A stretch of DNA of 64,000 bases, taken from NCBI RefSeq assembly GCF_010501075.1, contig NZ_QVMN01000003.1:14292-78291 (forward strand). Reading direction: 5' to 3'. A model generated the notes under the pieces. The model was not told the origin of the DNA. It ran no database searches and worked only from the letters and a program-made list of their open reading frames with translations. Of this stretch, positions 1 to 8,065 are shown one piece after another. Positions within the stretch are counted from its first letter, which is position 1; each line of letters begins with the position of its first letter. This DNA comes from Dysgonomonas sp. 25 (GTDB taxonomy: Bacteria; Bacteroidota; Bacteroidia; Bacteroidales; Dysgonomonadaceae). A program made the translations under genes and the position numbers.

Positions 1-60
1 AATATTTCGGATTAATCCAAGGTTTTAGAGAAGAATTTTCAAAGAAAAGTTACTTCGCCC

Positions 61-165
61 TACGGGCAGTTACTTCGTGCTTCGCACAGTTACGAGTTAC
101 AAGAGATAACTTGCGAACTGCTGTACGGCTTTGTCCCTACTCGTCACTCGTAACTTGTAACTCGT
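61..165. repeat. Intergenic repeats with a 12-bp inverted pair
   Basis: ACGAGTTACAAG at 92-103 is exactly complementary to CTTGTAACTCGT at 154-165. Just before it, a unit of about 21 bp starting AGTTACTTCG occurs twice (around 49-90) with different middles, CCCTACGGG and TGCTTCGCA. Related TTACGAG/TTACAAG words recur in the gaps near 31550-31580 and 56230-56265, so this is a dispersed intergenic repeat family of this genome. The rest of 1-497 contains no convincing gene; the open frame across it is an upstream extension of the next gene. Confidence 0.55.
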
Positions 166-296
166 CTACTAAAAGATATGCTTGTGTTAATGTCAGGGGT
201 ATTCACCCCGTTTCATCCCGTCTTCTCCGTGAGGAGAAGCGGGATTCTTTTCGGACAGTTAACAGTTATCAGTCAACAGTCAACAATGAAATACAT

Positions 297-383
297 GTAG
301 GGGCGAAACAGCTTTCGCCCGCGAAAACAGAATATATGCCTGCTCAAGCGGGTATATCCGGGCGAATATTTATTCGCCCCTAC
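297..383. repeat. Two related GGGCGAA palindromes
   Basis: Two hairpins of the same type lie 40 bp apart. 301-320 has an 8-bp stem, GGGCGAAA with TTTCGCCC, around CAGC. 360-379 has a 9-bp stem, GGGCGAATA with TATTCGCCC, around TT. Each is flanked by GTAG or CTAC on its outer side, so the pair is also an inverted repeat. They resemble REP-type intergenic palindromes. No T-run follows, so they are not obvious terminators. Confidence 0.55.
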
Positions 384-497
384 GCTCAAGATCGAAAGAG
401 ATCCCTCGTATCCACTCGAGATGACAATAAAACTATTGGCTATCCGCTAATGGCTAACAACTATAAGAAATTTACTAATCTTCAAATTGATATTTTT

Positions 498-1628
498 ATG
501 AAACAGAAAATCTTGACACAGGTTATTGTTATAATGGCCTTATTTACGGTAGTAAGCAGCATGCGAGCACAAGTGACAATAGGTAGTAATCAGCCGCCGA
601 TGAAAGGGGCATTGCTTGATTTGACAGAGGGGGCAATAACGACAAAGGGGCTGAATTTACCACGGGTAGAGCTAACCAAGCTGAACCCAACTACCCCTGC
701 TGAACTGGCAGCGTCTATCGGTAACAATTCGAACAGTTACGACCTGGATAAACATATCGGGCTATTGGTATATAACATTAACGATGTTCCCGAATGTGGC
801 TATCCGGCAGGACTGTTTGTCTGGGGAGGTGAACAATGGCAACAACTTTCGGGAGGTAAGGCAGGACGCAAAATAGAAGGTAGCTATGCCGAAGATGTAC
901 AAGCACTGAAGGACTTGTACAATGCTAATCCCGGCAATCCTTTAGGCTGGAATTTAAGCGGGGATCCAACTACCTTTGGTGGAGTTACGTGGAAAACTAT
1001 TTGCGGCGAGAAAAGGGTAACAGTGTTGGATATTAGATATGCAGCTCTTACTTCTTCTACCGGGATCGGCAAACTTTATGCGTTAACGGCTCTGCATTGT
1101 AATGTGAATCAGTTGACAAGCCTGGATGTATCGTCCTGCACGGCTTTGACCGACTTGCACTGTAGCGGCAATCAGTTAACAAGCCTCGATATATCCCAAA
1201 ACACAGCTTTAGCCAATTTAAATTGCTCCTCCAATTACTTAACAAGCCTCGATATATCCCAAAACACAGCTTTAACCTATTGTACTTGTAGCGACAATCA
1301 GTTGACAAGCCTCGATGTATCATCCAACACAGCTTTGCTCTCGTTGAATTGTTACGACAATCAGTTGACAAGCCTCGATGTATCATCCAACACAGCTTTG
1401 GCCTATTGTGCTTGTTACGGCAATCAGTTGACAAGCCTCGATGTATCATCCAACACAGCTTTGCTCTCGTTGAGTTGTTACGGCAACGAGTTATCGCAAA
1501 TAGAGGTGAATAAATTTAAGCTTCAACCGAATTATTGTCCGAATATAAGCAATTGGAGGGTAACTCCTCAATATTTTTCTGGTACAACAACAATAGATTT
1601 TTCCATAATAGCGCCTACCTGTCCGTAA
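498..1628 (+). CDS. Exported leucine-rich-repeat protein
   Basis: The frame is open from 111, but the start chosen is the ATG at 498, because it begins a classical signal peptide (MKQKILTQVIVIMALFTVVSS, ending near MRAQ) while the upstream part translates repeat DNA. The product is 376 residues. After the signal comes a module starting QVTIGSNQPP..GALLDL and GLNLPRVEL, shared with the protein at 17296. A middle section has no recognised family. Six 21-residue leucine-rich repeats of the pattern NQLTSLDVSSNTALLSLNC follow, then a short C-terminal cap ending near APTCP. No clear type IX secretion sorting domain is visible. LRRs usually mediate protein binding, so surface adhesion or recognition is plausible but not shown. 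The gene stands alone between repeat-rich gaps. Confidence 0.8.
   Translation: MKQKILTQVIVIMALFTVVSSMRAQVTIGSNQPPMKGALLDLTEGAITTKGLNLPRVELTKLNPTTPAELAASIGNNSNSYDLDKHIGLLVYNINDVPECGYPAGLFVWGGEQWQQLSGGKAGRKIEGSYAEDVQALKDLYNANPGNPLGWNLSGDPTTFGGVTWKTICGEKRVTVLDIRYAALTSSTGIGKLYALTALHCNVNQLTSLDVSSCTALTDLHCSGNQLTSLDISQNTALANLNCSSNYLTSLDISQNTALTYCTCSDNQLTSLDVSSNTALLSLNCYDNQLTSLDVSSNTALAYCACYGNQLTSLDVSSNTALLSLSCYGNELSQIEVNKFKLQPNYCPNISNWRVTPQYFSGTTTIDFSIIAPTCP
1107..1484 (+). repeat. Six tandem 63-bp LRR-coding units
   Basis: Units begin at 1107, 1170, 1233, 1296, 1359 and 1422. Each encodes one 21-residue LRR. The last three are almost identical at the DNA level (for example AATCAGTTGACAAGCCTCGA at each start), which indicates recent duplication within the gene. 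Confidence 0.85.
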
Positions 1629-2032
1629 CGAATAGAAATAACTTTATCAATACAGGGAGAAGCTAATGCAATGAGTCGTTAATAGTTATCATCTTTTTTT
1701 GGATAACTGATATCTGTTCATACTCTGTGGTTAAAAAAAAAGAGATATACAGATATGTGCTGTGAAATTTTTTAGTGTTTAAAAGGCTTATTATCAGCGC
1801 TAAAACTGCTTGTTGTGGATGGCGGATCTAATACAAAGAGTTGATGCACTTGTCTATTTCTGTCATCCCGAACATCTGTGAGGGATCTCTTTCTATTAAC
1901 AAGACGAGATGTTTCGCCGAAGGCTCAGTATGACAGAAAAATTGACAGCATAAAAAACACAGTATCGTGTCAAATATGTAAAGATTGTCAAGTTTTAACT
2001 AAATTTCGATTGATTATCAGTAGGTTGTTTTT
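1629..2032. other. Intergenic region without a gene
   Basis: About 400 bp between the LRR gene and the convergent TPR gene. It is low in GC in its first half. It contains a TCTGTGGTTAA word near 1718-1732, of the same type as repeats near 21330-21400 and 56330-56350, and a 75-bp palindromic element at 1861-1935. The short open frame running through 1878-2168 overlaps the TPR gene and has no gene-like features. Confidence 0.6.
1861..1935. repeat. 75-bp TGTCAT...ATGACA intergenic element, copy 1
   Basis: It starts TGTCAT and ends ATGACA, and contains GGATCTC and GAGATGTTTC. A second element of exactly the same length with the same ends and similar internal words lies at 21495-21569, and a half copy ending GAGATGACA lies at about 390-425. 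Such palindromic elements are often miniature, non-coding and mobilised in trans; mobility here is inference. Confidence 0.6.
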
Positions 2033-2860
2033 TTACTTCTTTGCCGCCAGTTTCAGTAGTGGGTCGACTATCTCGGGAGATGCGCCCATTTCTTTCGCTT
2101 TGAGGAAATCCTCGCGGGCGGAAGGCTTGTCGAACTGTTCCAGCCGGATTTGTCCGCGCAGGAGGTAAAGTGGCGCACCATTGTAACCATATTTAGAGGC
2201 ACTTTCGATGTCGACAAGCGCCCGCCCGAGCTTCTTCTGCTGGAAATAGCATTCGGCGCGGTTGAGGTATAAGTCGGCATTTGCCTTGTTATTCGATAGC
2301 AGGTAGGTATAAGCTACTTCGGCTTCCTCCCACTTTTCCTGCCCTTTCAGTATCATAGCCATAGCCATTTTGCCTTGCAGGTTTTCGGCGTCTATTTCGA
2401 GCATTTTCCCAAAATCGTTTTCGGCGCTGATTATATCATCTTTCATCAGGAAAATCAACCCACGGCGGTACAGGGCTTCCATATCTTTCGGGTCGCTGGC
2501 GATGAGGCTGCTGTAATCGATAAAAGCATTATCCCATTGATTCATTTCGCAGTAGAGGGCGGCGCGGCTGTGCAAAAGCATCGAAGGGTTGGGGAATTTA
2601 GCAATGGCAGCGTTGTAGGAGATAAGCGCTTCTTCGAGCTTCCCCTGATTGCGTTGGAATGTCCCGAGATTGAATAGTAGCAACGAGTTGCCCGGGTTGG
2701 CAGGTTCGGCTCGCAAGGCGGCTTTCATGGCCAGTTCGGCTCCTACATAATCGTTTTGTTCGGCGAAGTCCATCGCTTTGCTCACCATCTCTTCGTATGT
2801 CTGGGCGGTAGCGGCCAGTGTGCCGGCCAAAAGAATCAATATCAGGATAAGTTTCTTCAT
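2033..2860 (-). CDS. Exported TPR-repeat protein
   Basis: The product is 275 residues with a signal peptide (MKKLILILILLAGTLAATAQ) followed by an almost continuous array of tetratricopeptide repeats, recognisable by the W/G/A/P spacing (for example NDYVGAELAMKAALRAEPAN, LEEALISYNAAIAKFPN and MEALYRRGLIFLMKDD). TPR arrays are protein-protein scaffolds; in Bacteroidota, exported ones usually act in the periplasm. A -7 box lies just upstream at 2884-2891. The gene is followed on its strand by the M23 peptidase gene at higher coordinates, with 86 bp and a separate promoter between them, so an operon is unlikely. The specific function is unknown. Confidence 0.85.
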   Translation of the reverse strand: MKKLILILILLAGTLAATAQTYEEMVSKAMDFAEQNDYVGAELAMKAALRAEPANPGNSLLLFNLGTFQRNQGKLEEALISYNAAIAKFPNPSMLLHSRAALYCEMNQWDNAFIDYSSLIASDPKDMEALYRRGLIFLMKDDIISAENDFGKMLEIDAENLQGKMAMAMILKGQEKWEEAEVAYTYLLSNNKANADLYLNRAECYFQQKKLGRALVDIESASKYGYNGAPLYLLRGQIRLEQFDKPSAREDFLKAKEMGASPEIVDPLLKLAAKK

Positions 2861-2883
2861 GATTAACGATATAAATATGGATG

Positions 2884-2891
2884 CAAAAGTA
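2884..2891 (-). promoter_or_regulatory. -7 promoter box of the TPR gene
   Basis: TACTTTTG on the minus strand fits the Bacteroidetes sigma-factor -7 consensus TAnnTTTG and lies about 25 bp upstream of the ATG. No clear -33 TTTG is seen. Confidence 0.55.
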
Positions 2892-2946
2892 CATTAAATA
2901 AACCGATTGAAGCTTTATTTATTGCACAGAGCTTTGTGAAATGTTA

Positions 2947-4656
2947 TTAATACACAAATTCGTAGGTGTATTCCGAAGTGTTTCCTGCGGCATCCGAGGC
3001 GGTAAATATCAGTTGGTAGGTCGTGCCTTTTACCAATCGATCAGGATCGAATGTATAGGTGTAGTTGGTTGATTTTATGTCTCTTCCGAAGAGGGCATAA
3101 TCTCCGTTCAATGTGCCCCGGTAAGATGCTACGCCGCTCAGGTTGTCGGTTACCTTTATAACGATTTTTTTGTTTGCCTTCCAGTTTTTAGGATTGACAG
3201 GGGTGATGACAGGTGCTTTGATATCGGCCGTGATAGCATAGGTGTGCCCCAGTTCTGATATTTTTGCCGATAGATAGCCGTCTTTGTATTCGCCGCCTAT
3301 CCATACAGGGCGCTTGCCGTCGATTTGTATGATGCCGTAAGGTCTGTAATGAGGGTTAAACATCTCACCTGTCATTTTTATCTTTATCTCCGCAGGGCTT
3401 TGCAAGGGGATGTATTTGTCGTGAACCTTGTAGCAATCGGATAGGTGGAATGACGAATCGGCTTTCACACCGCTTTCCCTCGATAGGATAAAGCATATAT
3501 CGTCATATAGCTTTCCGGCAGGGATAGAGAGGGAAAAATCGTCGGTTATGTAATGGTTGTTCTGATTCCATGCCATATATTGCGAACATCGTTTGTCATA
3601 GGGGATGGATTGTTCTTTTCCTGTCACGGTGAATGAATAACTCGTCTTGTTTCCATACAAGTCTTCCAGTTCGTAGCGTAGCTTGTAGTCTCGTTCTTCG
3701 TTTATCGTCAGATAGCCGTCGTCTTCGACATCCTTGTAAATGTCTAATCTGTTGCCTGGTTCGGTGAAGGATTTCATATAGAATTTCTTATTCCGGTACC
3801 AAAAGTCGAAATCCGTCAGGCTGTTAATCATCCGCGATTTGTTGAAGTCGACTTCGGCGACGTCCAACGAAGAAATCAATACGCTGTCGCAATACAAGCG
3901 CACGCATTTCACTCCATAGATATTGCCTGTTCCGTTCATGCGGTCATTGGCATGTATGCCGAACCCGATTCTGCCCCAAGCATTCAGCTTCTTGCTGATA
4001 GGGGAATAACCTCCTTGTTTAAGGGGGGTAATGGTCTGGCGAAAAGTTTCGTAGCTGCCGTTTAAGAGCCCTTCCCCTTCAATCGGGTAAACGGCTATCC
4101 CTTTTACGATGGGGGCAGTAGTGTCGTCTATGTCTTTGGTGTAGTAGGGGAGTGGATCGAGAGCATTTTCGGTTTGGCTGTCACGTATTTCGAAATGTAC
4201 ATGAGGACCACCCGATGAGCCCGTATTGCCACTGTAAGCAATGAGGTCTCCCTTCTTTACCGGAAACTGTTCGGGGGAGAGGAAAAGGTTTACCCTGAAG
4301 CTTTCTTCTTCGTATTGTTTCTCTTTCACATAGGCGGCAACAGCCTTGGTGAATTTGTTTAAGTGTCCGTATACGCTTGTCTGTCCTGTGGCGGGGTGGG
4401 TAACATATAGCGCTAATCCGTAACCGCTCGGCGAAACGGATATGCGCGAAACGTAGCCGTCGTCAATGCTATACACTGGTTTGTTGACAACCCCTTGCGT
4501 TTTGATGTCGATACCCGTATGGAAGTGATTGGCGCGCAATTCTCCGAAGTTGGCGCTCAGGACAAGCGGTATATCCATGGGAGACCGGTAAGGGTTTTGT
4601 GCGGCAATCTGCAGGGACAGGAAAGTACATATAATCGGTAGAAAAAGCTTCTTCAT
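2947..4656 (-). CDS. M23-family peptidoglycan endopeptidase
   Basis: The product is 569 residues with a signal peptide ending near IAAQ (residue 20). The LytM/M23 zinc-peptidase domain is at the N-terminus. H46 and D50 form the H-x3-D motif (NHFHTGIDIKT), and H152-x-H154 (GGPHVHFEIRD) completes the zinc and catalytic site. These enzymes cut peptide cross-links of peptidoglycan. The large C-terminal part, about residues 190-569, is beta-rich with a WIGGEYKDGYLSAKI section and an Ig-like end (KITDNLSGVASY-type), as in Bacteroidota M23 proteins of this length. All active-site residues are present, so it is probably an active hydrolase in the periplasm. It has its own promoter at 4683-4713. Confidence 0.92.
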   Translation of the reverse strand: MKKLFLPIICTFLSLQIAAQNPYRSPMDIPLVLSANFGELRANHFHTGIDIKTQGVVNKPVYSIDDGYVSRISVSPSGYGLALYVTHPATGQTSVYGHLNKFTKAVAAYVKEKQYEEESFRVNLFLSPEQFPVKKGDLIAYSGNTGSSGGPHVHFEIRDSQTENALDPLPYYTKDIDDTTAPIVKGIAVYPIEGEGLLNGSYETFRQTITPLKQGGYSPISKKLNAWGRIGFGIHANDRMNGTGNIYGVKCVRLYCDSVLISSLDVAEVDFNKSRMINSLTDFDFWYRNKKFYMKSFTEPGNRLDIYKDVEDDGYLTINEERDYKLRYELEDLYGNKTSYSFTVTGKEQSIPYDKRCSQYMAWNQNNHYITDDFSLSIPAGKLYDDICFILSRESGVKADSSFHLSDCYKVHDKYIPLQSPAEIKIKMTGEMFNPHYRPYGIIQIDGKRPVWIGGEYKDGYLSAKISELGHTYAITADIKAPVITPVNPKNWKANKKIVIKVTDNLSGVASYRGTLNGDYALFGRDIKSTNYTYTFDPDRLVKGTTYQLIFTASDAAGNTSEYTYEFVY

Positions 4657-4682
4657 GTATTACAGTCTATTTTTATACGCTG

Positions 4683-4713
4683 CAAAAATAAACCATTCGG
4701 ATGGCTTATGCAA
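4683..4713 (-). promoter_or_regulatory. Promoter of the M23 peptidase gene
   Basis: On the minus strand TTG (4713-4711), a 20-bp spacer and TATTTTTG (4690-4683) match the Bacteroidetes TTTG-N19/21-TAnnTTTG pattern. The predicted transcript start is about 20 bp before the ATG at 4656. Confidence 0.7.
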
Positions 4714-4797
4714 TTTGTTTTCAATAGATTTATCTATAATTAAGAATGACCGTCTTTCGGGTGAATGAAAATTTTCTTAAAAATATATGCTTATTTT

Positions 4798-4828
4798 TTT
4801 GCAGATTATCAAAATTCGTTTACCTTTG
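4798..4828 (+). promoter_or_regulatory. Promoter of tRNA-Glu and rpsT
   Basis: TTTG (4798-4801), a 19-bp spacer and TACCTTTG (4821-4828) form a near-perfect Bacteroidetes promoter about 58 bp upstream of the tRNA. No terminator lies between the tRNA and rpsT, so both are probably transcribed together. Confidence 0.8.
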
Positions 4829-4885
4829 CATCCGCAATCAAGGAAATGTATAGCCTCTCGGAGACTAACAGATTGATTCCAAGAT

Positions 4886-4957
4886 GGCCCATTCGTCTAT
4901 CGGTTAGGACGCAAGATTTTCATTCTTGAAAGAGGGGTTCGACTCCCCTATGGGCTA
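4886..4957 (+). tRNA. tRNA-Glu (TTC)
   Basis: A cloverleaf folds. The acceptor is GGCCCAT with ATGGGCT (one G-U pair). The anticodon stem CAAGA/TCTTG encloses the loop TTTTCAT with anticodon TTC at 4919-4921. The T arm is GGGG-TTCGACT-CCCC. The discriminator is A4957 and no CCA is encoded, as is normal in Bacteroidota. Confidence 0.95.
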
Positions 4958-5000
4958 CAAAAGAAAAAGATTTTAAACAATATAAAAGAGATTAGTCAAT

Positions 5001-5252
5001 ATGGCAAATCATAAATCGGCTCTGAAAAGAGTAAGACAAGCTGAAGTAAGACGTTTAAGAAACAGATATGTAGCTAAAACTGCACGTAATGCTGTAAGAA
5101 AATTGCGCGCTACAACAGACAAGGCTGAAGCTCAGAAACTTTATCCTACAGTATGTTCTATGCTCGACAAACTGGCTAAAAAGAATGTTATTCACAAAAA
5201 CAAAGCCGGTAACTTGAAGTCTAAATTAGCGCATCACGTCAACGCATTGTAA
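5001..5252 (+). CDS. rpsT: 30S ribosomal protein S20
   Basis: The product is 83 residues, the usual S20 length, beginning [20 protein letters not shown] and very rich in Lys and Arg. S20 is a primary 16S rRNA-binding protein of the small subunit. It lies 43 bp after tRNA-Glu and ends before a strong terminator, so the tRNA and rpsT form one transcription unit. Confidence 0.97.
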   Translation: MANHKSALKRVRQAEVRRLRNRYVAKTARNAVRKLRATTDKAEAQKLYPTVCSMLDKLAKKNVIHKNKAGNLKSKLAHHVNAL

Positions 5253-5274
5253 TCGATGATTATTGAGATATACA

Positions 5275-5305
5275 AAGGCTATCCCAAAAGGGATGGCCTT
5301 TTTGT
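5275..5305 (+). terminator. Rho-independent terminator after rpsT
   Basis: The hairpin AAGGCTATCCC-aaaa-GGGATGGCCTT is followed by TTTTT. Its T-run overlaps the -33 element of the next gene's promoter. Confidence 0.85.
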
Positions 5306-5332
5306 TATCTCTTGGTTTTATAATTATCTTTA
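5301..5332 (+). promoter_or_regulatory. Probable promoter of the first NlpC/P60 gene
   Basis: TTTG (5301-5304), a 20-bp spacer and TATCTTTA (5325-5332) match the Bacteroidetes consensus except for the final A. The box lies 24 bp before the ATG at 5357. Confidence 0.55.
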
Positions 5333-5356
5333 CAAAACAATAATAGAGTTCACGAT

Positions 5357-5899
5357 ATGCAGAGAAAAACGCTTCTAAAAATATTGCTATTCTTCTCGAT
5401 CGTTGTTTCCCTTGCTTCCTGCCGGTCGGTACAAACGGGAAATCCCAATCTGTACGATCCTGTCCAAGTCTCTCACCTGTCTCAAAAACTCGGCATTCCG
5501 CTAAAGAATACGAACAAAGATGACGATAAAAACATGAAGCTATACGCCGAGTGTTCGTTGTGGATGGGTGTTAAGTATCGGTATGGCGGAACGACCAAGC
5601 GCGGTGTCGACTGCTCGGGGCTGGCGCTGAATATATATAAGAATGCTTATGGTAAATCTATACCCCGCAGTACGACGGATTTGTCGGCAAAAGTAAAGAC
5701 TATATCCAAAGGCAGTTTGTATGCCGGCGACTTGGTGTTTTTTGCAACGACCAATAACAAAAAGAAACCCACACATGTCGGTATCTATCTGAAAGACGGT
5801 TACTTTATTCATGCTTCCACTTCGCGCGGAGTGGTGGTGAATCATTTGGATGAAAATTATTATAAAAAGAACTGGCTGAAAGCGGGAAGAATTCGATGA
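5357..5899 (+). CDS. NlpC/P60 lipoprotein hydrolase
   Basis: The product is 180 residues. It has a lipoprotein signal with lipobox LASC, so Cys22 would be lipidated. The NlpC/P60 cysteine-peptidase domain covers about residues 60-180, with catalytic Cys86 in VDCSG, His140 in PTHVGIY and His152 in FIHAS. Such enzymes cleave the gamma-D-Glu to diamino-acid bond in peptidoglycan stem peptides. A second paralogue of the same layout is encoded at 7361, also with an SQKLGI stretch before the catalytic domain, so the pair probably arose by duplication. A terminator precedes the gene and another promoter follows it, so it appears to be monocistronic. Confidence 0.92.
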   Translation: MQRKTLLKILLFFSIVVSLASCRSVQTGNPNLYDPVQVSHLSQKLGIPLKNTNKDDDKNMKLYAECSLWMGVKYRYGGTTKRGVDCSGLALNIYKNAYGKSIPRSTTDLSAKVKTISKGSLYAGDLVFFATTNNKKKPTHVGIYLKDGYFIHASTSRGVVVNHLDENYYKKNWLKAGRIR

Positions 5900-5906
5900 A
5901 TTAGTG

Positions 5907-5914
5907 TACTTTTG
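5907..5914 (+). promoter_or_regulatory. -7 box of the Big2 lipoprotein gene
   Basis: TACTTTTG fits TAnnTTTG and lies 43 bp before the ATG at 5958. Confidence 0.5.
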
Positions 5915-5957
5915 TGTTTTTATGACAATTACTATTTATTTAACTTAACAAACAGAT

Positions 5958-7205
5958 ATGAAAAAAGCACAAATGTACTTGCTCATTGTAGCGTCTCTTG
6001 CTATAATGTTTTCGTGTGGAAGCGACAATGATGACTTGCAAACCGGAGAAATAACATTAAACAAAACTACGCTGAACCTTGTGAGCGGAACGATAGATGA
6101 AGAAGCTATCCTTTCAGCGATGGGTGTATCCGGTGAGCTTGAAAATGTGGAATGGACAAGTTCTAACCCGAGTGTTGCCAAAGTCGATTCTGATGGAAAA
6201 ATCACAGCCTTGTCGAAAGGTACAGCTATTATTACTGCTAAATCAGGTAAAAATATAGCAACCTGTGAGGTAAAAGTGACAGGTTTAAGTGCCTATTATA
6301 TAATGGCTGAAAATGGAGAAATATGGGGATTATATAAGGATGGAGAGCTTGTGGCACCTGTATCGGAAGGGGCGTTATTATATACTTTCCTTGTCTCAGG
6401 TAATGATATTTATTTTGCAGGGTCTAAAAATAATTATCCGACGATGTGGAAAAACGGAGTTGAAACTCGTTTGTCTAATCAGAGAGGGGCTGCTATATCT
6501 CTTGCTCTTGATGGCGATAAAGTGCATGCCGGAGGCTATATTGAGTATTTTACTGACTTGAGTAATGGTGTGCCTGTAATCTGGTCGAATGGTAGCGAAC
6601 GTATATTGGCCGATTTGTCGCCAACGGCTGAAGATCCACACATAGATGGTGGTGTGTCTAAAATGCTTGTTCGGAATGGAGATGTGTATGCAGGTGGAAA
6701 TAAAGGGCGTAATCCTGTAATATGGAAGAACGGAGAGGTTTTTGTTGACGAATATTATGGAGTTTATTCAAGATTTGAAGACTTTTGCTTCTTAAATAAC
6801 GACCTTTATCATCTTTTTAGGGAAGAGTCGAGCCAATTGATTTTAATGAAGAATCAAGAAAGACACTCCTTAGAACCTGTTTCAAACCTTTCTCCACAAA
6901 ACTCGTCGATATTGACTGTCAACGAAGATGTGTATATATTGGCTATCGCTAATCACGGGACTGAGGTTGTACTTTTCAAGAATGGCCAGAAAGTGGAGCT
7001 ATCAGGTGGTTATGTGCCTACCGGAACAGAGTGGAACTCTGCCTATGTGCATGGCTGTGTGGTCGATAATGATCTTTATATTTTTGAATATAGACAACTG
7101 TCTTTGGACAAAGGTAAGTTAACAGTATGGAAAAATCAGGAAGTAATATATATCGGAGATGATACAGGCATTGGGGTCTACTCCATCACGTTGGTTAAGG
7201 AATAA
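5958..7205 (+). CDS. Lipoprotein with Big2 domain and WxNG beta repeats
   Basis: The product is 415 residues. It has a lipoprotein signal with an MFSC-type lipobox at about residue 20, followed by the acidic stretch GSDNDD common in outer-surface lipoproteins of Bacteroidota. A bacterial Ig-like group 2 (Big2) domain covers about residues 30-110 (WTSSNPSVAKVDSDGKITAL, GTAIITA). The rest contains repeated short units built around (M/V)WKNG or WSNG and an alternating GDxVYAGG pattern, which suggests a beta-propeller-like fold; this is inference from the repeats. Probably a cell-surface protein; substrate or partner unknown. It lies between two NlpC/P60 hydrolases on the same strand but has its own -7 box. 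Confidence 0.8.
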   Translation: MKKAQMYLLIVASLAIMFSCGSDNDDLQTGEITLNKTTLNLVSGTIDEEAILSAMGVSGELENVEWTSSNPSVAKVDSDGKITALSKGTAIITAKSGKNIATCEVKVTGLSAYYIMAENGEIWGLYKDGELVAPVSEGALLYTFLVSGNDIYFAGSKNNYPTMWKNGVETRLSNQRGAAISLALDGDKVHAGGYIEYFTDLSNGVPVIWSNGSERILADLSPTAEDPHIDGGVSKMLVRNGDVYAGGNKGRNPVIWKNGEVFVDEYYGVYSRFEDFCFLNNDLYHLFREESSQLILMKNQERHSLEPVSNLSPQNSSILTVNEDVYILAIANHGTEVVLFKNGQKVELSGGYVPTGTEWNSAYVHGCVVDNDLYIFEYRQLSLDKGKLTVWKNQEVIYIGDDTGIGVYSITLVKE

Positions 7206-7328
7206 ATGACATAATTCTATGGAAAGTGGCCGGAAGAAATTTCGGTCACTTTTTATTTTCTTACTATTCTTCGGATTTATTAGCTGAAAATTAACAGCTT
7301 GTCAGTCTGTGAATTAAATATTATTTTA

Positions 7329-7336
7329 TATCTTTG
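7329..7336 (+). promoter_or_regulatory. -7 box of the second NlpC/P60 gene
   Basis: TATCTTTG fits TAnnTTTG. An in-frame TTG lies inside this box, so translation from it is unlikely; this supports the ATG at 7361. Confidence 0.65.
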
Positions 7337-7360
7337 TGTCGTTACAATACTCAATATCTA

Positions 7361-8047
7361 ATGAGGCGAATCTATCTGTTACTTATTCTTTCGGTCTTTT
7401 CGGTTATCCTTTCGGCGAAAGGAAATAATGAAGCCAATCCGGCTTTAGTAAAGATTATCGAACTGGATGAATCTATCAATATTCCGTCTAACATCGGCGG
7501 ACTTTTATCATTGCCCAAATACGAAACCGTTTCGGAAAACCTGCTCTCTCCTTCATCTATTTTAGAGAGGAAGCTTGATTTATCAGGGGATTATACATTG
7601 GAGAACCTCTATAAGCAAAGAGAAAAACAAGCGGAAATGGCTTCCTTGTCTCAAAAATTGGGGATAGATATCGTTGACGACGATTATCTCGATTTCTACC
7701 GCGAAGTGGCATCCTGGCTCGGTACGCGTTACCGGATGGGCGGCATGAGCCGTAAAGCGGTCGATTGTTCGGGCTTTACGAATATTATTTATAATACTGT
7801 TTTTCATAAAGAAATACCCCGTGTAAGCACGGTTATCGCGAATACCCTGTCGGAAGAGTTGCCCATAGACGAACTTCTTCCGGGCGATTTGGTCTTTTTC
7901 CGTACACGCGGACGCAACCGTATTAATCATGTGGGGATGTATATCGGAGACGGACAATTTGTTCATGCTTCTATCAAAGGCGTGAAAGTGAGCGACCTGA
8001 GCGATGGGTATTATAAACGGACATTCCAGAAAGCAGGAAGAATATAA
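7361..8047 (+). CDS. NlpC/P60 family hydrolase, exported
   Basis: The product is 228 residues from the ATG at 7361 (MRRIYLLLILSVFSVILSAKG, a signal peptide); an upstream TTG in the same frame falls in the promoter and was not used. The catalytic domain is C-terminal, with Cys136 in VDCSGF, His190 in INHVGMY and His202 in FVHAS. Residues 20-105 form a spacer without a recognised domain. It should act on peptidoglycan peptides in the periplasm. The stop is 18 bp before methylglyoxal synthase, which is 28 bp before an L,D-transpeptidase, so the three probably form one operon ending at the terminator at 9310. Confidence 0.92.
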   Translation: MRRIYLLLILSVFSVILSAKGNNEANPALVKIIELDESINIPSNIGGLLSLPKYETVSENLLSPSSILERKLDLSGDYTLENLYKQREKQAEMASLSQKLGIDIVDDDYLDFYREVASWLGTRYRMGGMSRKAVDCSGFTNIIYNTVFHKEIPRVSTVIANTLSEELPIDELLPGDLVFFRTRGRNRINHVGMYIGDGQFVHASIKGVKVSDLSDGYYKRTFQKAGRI

Positions 8048-8065
8048 TTATTAAGAATCAATTGG

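Noticed and set aside
111-497. N-terminal extension of the LRR protein
   Set aside because: It translates intergenic repeats; a clear signal peptide starts at 498.
1057-1449. Repetitive minus-strand frame with RGLSTDCR units
   Set aside because: It is the complement of the LRR-coding repeats and has no independent evidence.
1107-1484. Regular repeats considered as a CRISPR array
   Set aside because: The units are directly adjacent, in frame and code for LRRs; there are no spacers.
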